DNA from: CAYYKK01 sp046351395 | GTDB taxonomy: Bacteria > Myxococcota_A > Polyangia > Polyangiales > Polyangiaceae | Assembly (NCBI GenBank): GCA_046351395.1 | Contig: JAXLYP010000009.1 | Coordinates: forward strand, 186,001 to 250,000 | Direction: 5' to 3' | DNA: 64,000 nt | Notes under the pieces: generated by a model | The model's input: the letters and a program-made list of their open reading frames with translations, nothing else | Database searches by the model: none | Told to the model about the DNA's origin: nothing | Translations under genes and position numbers: made by a program | Shown here: piece by piece, positions 61,103-64,000 of the stretch | Numbering within the stretch: position 1 is the stretch's first letter | Layout of the letters: each line of letters begins with the position of its first letter

Positions 61103-62986
61103 TCAGCGCATCGATGATCGCCGACGCCTCGCGCGGCGAAGGCAAAGCCCGAGCGCCATCGCAGCGCCCGTGAGCAAGGGTCGAGGGTCGGTGCGCGCGC
61201 TCGTGACGCTGCAGGCGCACCCCTCGTCGCTCGGCAGCGGCGCGCCTCCGCCCGTGCCGCTCGAGGCCCCGCCGGCGCCGCCCTCGCCCAGCGTGTACGG
61301 GAGCGCCGGTCGCGCGAACGGCGAGACGTTCAGCACGGGCGTCGCGAGCGTGGAGATGCGCCCGAGCCAGTACGCCGCGAGCCAGTCTCCCCGTGGATCC
61401 ATGAGGGTCGACGCGTGGCCGTTCGGCGAGTGCGGATCGCTGCGCCACATGAAGTCGCTGTCGGGGCGGATCGACATCGGCAGAATGTCGGCGGCGACCG
61501 GCCCGCCCCCGTGCCCGGTCTCGTCGAGGATGTGGAGGATCGTCGTGCCGTCGATCGCGACGCACGACTTCGCGGCGAGCTCCGCGTCGTCGCAGTTCAC
61601 GCGATCCCTCTGGAACCCCGGCGCGGGCGGGAACCCCGAGAGGTTCTTCGAGACGCGCGCCGGAATGTCCGCCGGCGCCGACGCCGAGTACGCGCCGTAG
61701 ATCGCGTCGAACCAAGCTTGCTCGACGTGGCTCGCGTCGCGGTCCGAGCCCGCGCTCCAAAACCCGGCGTCGAGGGTGACCCCGAGCCGCTCGCGCACGT
61801 AGGGGTCCGTCTCGAACCGGCCGAGCGTCGCGAGCCCGATCGCGGCCATGTTCACGTTCGAGTAGTTCGTCGCCGCGCCGAGGTACATGAACGACAGAGT
61901 CGTCGTGGGATCCTCCGCCATGCGGCGCCGGCCCACCAGCTCGGAGTAATAGTACGCGCCGACCTCCGGATCGCCCGACACGTGGTACGCGGCGCGGATG
62001 ATCCCGAGCGCGAGGAGCGCGTTGAACCCGTTCTTGAGCGAGTAGTCCTCGGGCAGCGGCTCCCCGTCCGGGCTGAGCGAGCGCGGGTTCAGATCGTTGA
62101 AGCTCGTGAGCCTCCCGTCCGCGTCGCGCAGACAAAGGTCGATCCCGTGCTCGGGCGACACCTTCATGAGCGCGCGGGCGAACCGGTTCAGATCATCCGC
62201 CAGATCCTGCGCGATCTTCGGGTCGACCATCGGGTCGTCGTGGAGGGCATCCCAAAGCCACGCCGCCGCGAGCGCGTAGCCGGACACTTGGTCCTTGCTC
62301 GTGTCGTCGAACCAGACCCAGCCGTCGAACCCGGGGGCGACGGGCGCGCGCCACACCGCGTGTTTGTCGGCGGGGAGGGGGCTTCCGCCGCCGTCCTTCA
62401 GCGGGACGATCTCCGGCGCCGGCCCGGGGAACGGCGGATCGCCGCCCGCGGGTGTGACGCGGCGAACGCCGCGCGCGACGACGCCCGGCCCGCCGATCGC
62501 GCCGTACGCGTGCCACGCGATCGCCGCGCGCACGGCAGCGTCGCGCGCGATCGCGATCTCGGCGGCCGGGGCGCCCTCCTTCCGAAGGACCATGAGGCGC
62601 GCTGCGATCCCGACCGACGCGATCCCGGCGAAGTTCCCCTCGTCGCCGTGCTCGTCGTAGCTCGCGAGGACGTCGAATGGATGCTTGCCGGTGAACGATT
62701 GGAAGTCGTCGTTCGCCGTCTGCGCGAAGAACCCTTCGATCGTCGCGACCTCCTCCGGCTTGCCGATCGGGTCGAGGAAGAGGCCGTTTTCGCGCGTCAC
62801 GAACGTGCGCTCGAGGCGCGCGTAGCCCTTCGCCAAATCCACGAGCGGCGCGTCGTCCGACGCGACGATCGGCGCGCCACGACTGTCTGCGGCGAAGCAG
62901 ACAGTCGCGACGAGGACCGCCCCGCCGGCCCCGAGGCGAAAACGCAGCGGCCCCCCGAGGGGGCGGTCAGCCTTCCACCACCTCAT
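61103..62986 (-). CDS. Surface protein with MYXO-CTERM sorting tail
   Basis: This 627-residue protein has a signal peptide (AGGAVLVATVCFAADSRG), a large helical body with repeat-like segments (ALLALGIIRAAYHVSGDPEVGAYYYSELV) of alpha/alpha-barrel appearance, a Gly-rich linker, and a C-terminal tail. The tail reads EGCACSVTSARTDPRPLL, then a hydrophobic helix and a run of arginines. This Cys-TM-Arg arrangement is the MYXO-CTERM signal processed by myxosortase in myxobacteria. The body may bind or cut a polysaccharide; no family assigned. Its ATG overlaps the stop of the aminotransferase upstream by 20 bases. Confidence 0.85.
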   Translation of the reverse strand: MRWWKADRPLGGPLRFRLGAGGAVLVATVCFAADSRGAPIVASDDAPLVDLAKGYARLERTFVTRENGLFLDPIGKPEEVATIEGFFAQTANDDFQSFTGKHPFDVLASYDEHGDEGNFAGIASVGIAARLMVLRKEGAPAAEIAIARDAAVRAAIAWHAYGAIGGPGVVARGVRRVTPAGGDPPFPGPAPEIVPLKDGGGSPLPADKHAVWRAPVAPGFDGWVWFDDTSKDQVSGYALAAAWLWDALHDDPMVDPKIAQDLADDLNRFARALMKVSPEHGIDLCLRDADGRLTSFNDLNPRSLSPDGEPLPEDYSLKNGFNALLALGIIRAAYHVSGDPEVGAYYYSELVGRRRMAEDPTTTLSFMYLGAATNYSNVNMAAIGLATLGRFETDPYVRERLGVTLDAGFWSAGSDRDASHVEQAWFDAIYGAYSASAPADIPARVSKNLSGFPPAPGFQRDRVNCDDAELAAKSCVAIDGTTILHILDETGHGGGPVAADILPMSIRPDSDFMWRSDPHSPNGHASTLMDPRGDWLAAYWLGRISTLATPVLNVSPFARPALPYTLGEGGAGGASSGTGGGAPLPSDEGCACSVTSARTDPRPLLTGAAMALGLCLRRARRRRSSMR

Positions 62987-64000
62987 CGGTCACCGCCAGC
63001 GCCTTGTCGACGATCGCGAACCCTTCCTTGAGCTGCGCCTCGGTGATGCAGAGCGGCGGGTTGTTCATCACGTTCCACCAGTTGAGCACGGTCCAGAGGC
63101 CGTTCTCCTGGAGCGCCTTCGCGAACTTAGGCATGACGGGGTGAGAGCCGCCGTACGGCGCCATCGGCGTGCCCTTCTTGTCCTTCTGGAGCTCGATGAG
63201 CCCGAAGAGGCCCGTGTTGCGGTGGGTCTTCACCGACGGGTGCTTCTCCTTGAGCTTCGCCATCTCCGCCGCCATCACCGGCTCGAGCTTCGCCGCGTTG
63301 TCGACGAGCTTCTCCTCGAGGAGGACGTCGATGACCGCGTCGGCGACCTCGAGGCAGAACGGGTGCGCGTTGTACGTGAGGCCGCCCCAGAAGACGTTCT
63401 TCCGGAAGTGCTCGGCGATGCGATCCGACACGCCCATCGCGCCGAGCGGCACGTACGAGCTCGTCAGGCCCTTCGCCATCGTGACGATGTCCGGGACGAT
63501 CCCGCCGTGCTCGAACCCGAACATCTTCCCCGTGCGACCGAAGCCCGCCATGACCTCGTCGCAGACGAGGAGGATGCCGTACTTCTCGAGGAGCGGCTTG
63601 AGCTTCGCGAGGTAGCCTTTCGGCGGCGGGAGGATGCCGTTCGTCCCGATGACCGACTCGATGAACAGGGCGGCGATCTTGTCCTTGCCCTCGTACTGGA
63701 TCACCTCCTCGAGGTACTTGAGGTGATTGTCTGTCTTCTCCTCGTCCGTCTTGCCGAAAGAGAACTCGTACGGATCGGGGCTCATCAGCTTGATGTAGCC
63801 GGGCCCGCCGGGCTCGTTCGCGAGCCGCCGCGGATCGCCCGTCAGCATCATCGCCCCGTTCGTCGCGCCGTGGTAGCTCCGGTACCAGCTCATCACCTTC
63901 TGTCGCCCGGTGAAGAGCCGCGCCGCCTTCAGCGCGTTCTCGTTCGCCTCCGCGCCGCCGAGCGTGAAGAAGAACGTGTTGATGTCCCCCGGCACCAGCT
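62967..64000 (-). CDS. Class III aminotransferase, 5'-partial
   Basis: The frame is open to the window end, so the N-terminus lies beyond it; the GTG at 63995 is internal. Motifs: GGAEANENALKAARLFTGRQKV, YHGATNGAMMLTGDPRR, the PLP Asp in VCDEVMAGFGRTG, and the Schiff-base Lys in MAKGLTSSYVPLGA. It resembles taurine-pyruvate or omega-amino-acid aminotransferases. About 345 residues are visible. Substrate uncertain. Confidence 0.9.
   Translation of the reverse strand, partial: LVPGDINTFFFTLGGAEANENALKAARLFTGRQKVMSWYRSYHGATNGAMMLTGDPRRLANEPGGPGYIKLMSPDPYEFSFGKTDEEKTDNHLKYLEEVIQYEGKDKIAALFIESVIGTNGILPPPKGYLAKLKPLLEKYGILLVCDEVMAGFGRTGKMFGFEHGGIVPDIVTMAKGLTSSYVPLGAMGVSDRIAEHFRKNVFWGGLTYNAHPFCLEVADAVIDVLLEEKLVDNAAKLEPVMAAEMAKLKEKHPSVKTHRNTGLFGLIELQKDKKGTPMAPYGGSHPVMPKFAKALQENGLWTVLNWWNVMNNPPLCITEAQLKEGFAIVDKALAVTDEVVEG

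Overview
The window is about 64 kb of high-GC DNA, densely coded on both strands, with many short gene overlaps (GTGA, ATGA, TGATG). It looks like a myxobacterium (Myxococcota). Evidence: a MYXO-CTERM-type C-terminal sorting tail (61103-62986), an MglA-type GTPase next to a roadblock-domain regulator, many lipoproteins with Ser/Thr/Gly-rich linkers after the lipobox, GAFTGA-type sigma-54 activators, and a delta-proteobacterial ribosomal gene order. The order (perhaps Polyangiales) is a guess. I saw no tRNA, rRNA, CRISPR array, prophage or complete insertion sequence.

Layout. 1-4950: two tandem HTTM membrane proteins (the first cut by the window edge) and an EthA-like flavin monooxygenase, coupled by GTGA overlaps. 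5055-5154: a very long hairpin between convergent genes. 5171-10078: lipoproteins, including an FGE-fold one and one ending in a CxxCH haem motif. 10499-23223: the ribosomal superoperon rplV to rplQ with secY, adk, infA and rpoA. It starts at rplV (rpsJ to rpsS absent) and rplP is broken by several indels. 23323-24465: beta-propeller-like lipoprotein.

24175-31211 is the most interesting block. A leftward operon encodes a coiled-coil protein, an MglA-like GTPase, a PAS histidine kinase, an NtrC-type sigma-54 activator and a small HisKA-like protein. Divergent from it is a receiver-DUF4388-roadblock protein. The 178-bp region between them has sigma-54-like -24/-12 sites facing both ways and three TCTGGA repeats. 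I read this as a candidate polarity or motility signalling module in which the GTPase, a roadblock partner and their own two-component/sigma-54 control are encoded together.

31334-35489: PDZ, macro-domain, HATPase-like and hemerythrin proteins, a 156-bp MITE-like element, and an AmrS-family protein that lacks the radical-SAM cysteine triad. 35389-45619 is a decaying region: a truncated esterase and lipoprotein meeting at a probable deletion scar, an aminotransferase pseudogene, and a galactose/galactofuranose operon (glycosyltransferase remnant, glf with an amber codon, GH2 beta-galactosidase, galT, galK, frameshifted GH1). galT and galK are intact. 45809-48392: an SDR and a fucose-isomerase-fold protein.

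48399-64000: a Cys-rich duplicated lipoprotein, Nudix hydrolase, ilvE, a DUF4139 protein, a tandem PARP-type zinc finger protein, an esterase lipoprotein, an OmpR/histidine kinase pair, two paralogous CxxC membrane proteins, a MYXO-CTERM surface protein and a class III aminotransferase cut by the window end.

Several genes are interrupted. In rplP, which should be essential, most breaks are +/-1 changes, often in short base runs, so local sequencing error must be excluded there. The amber codons and truncations at 35-46 kb look more like real decay.
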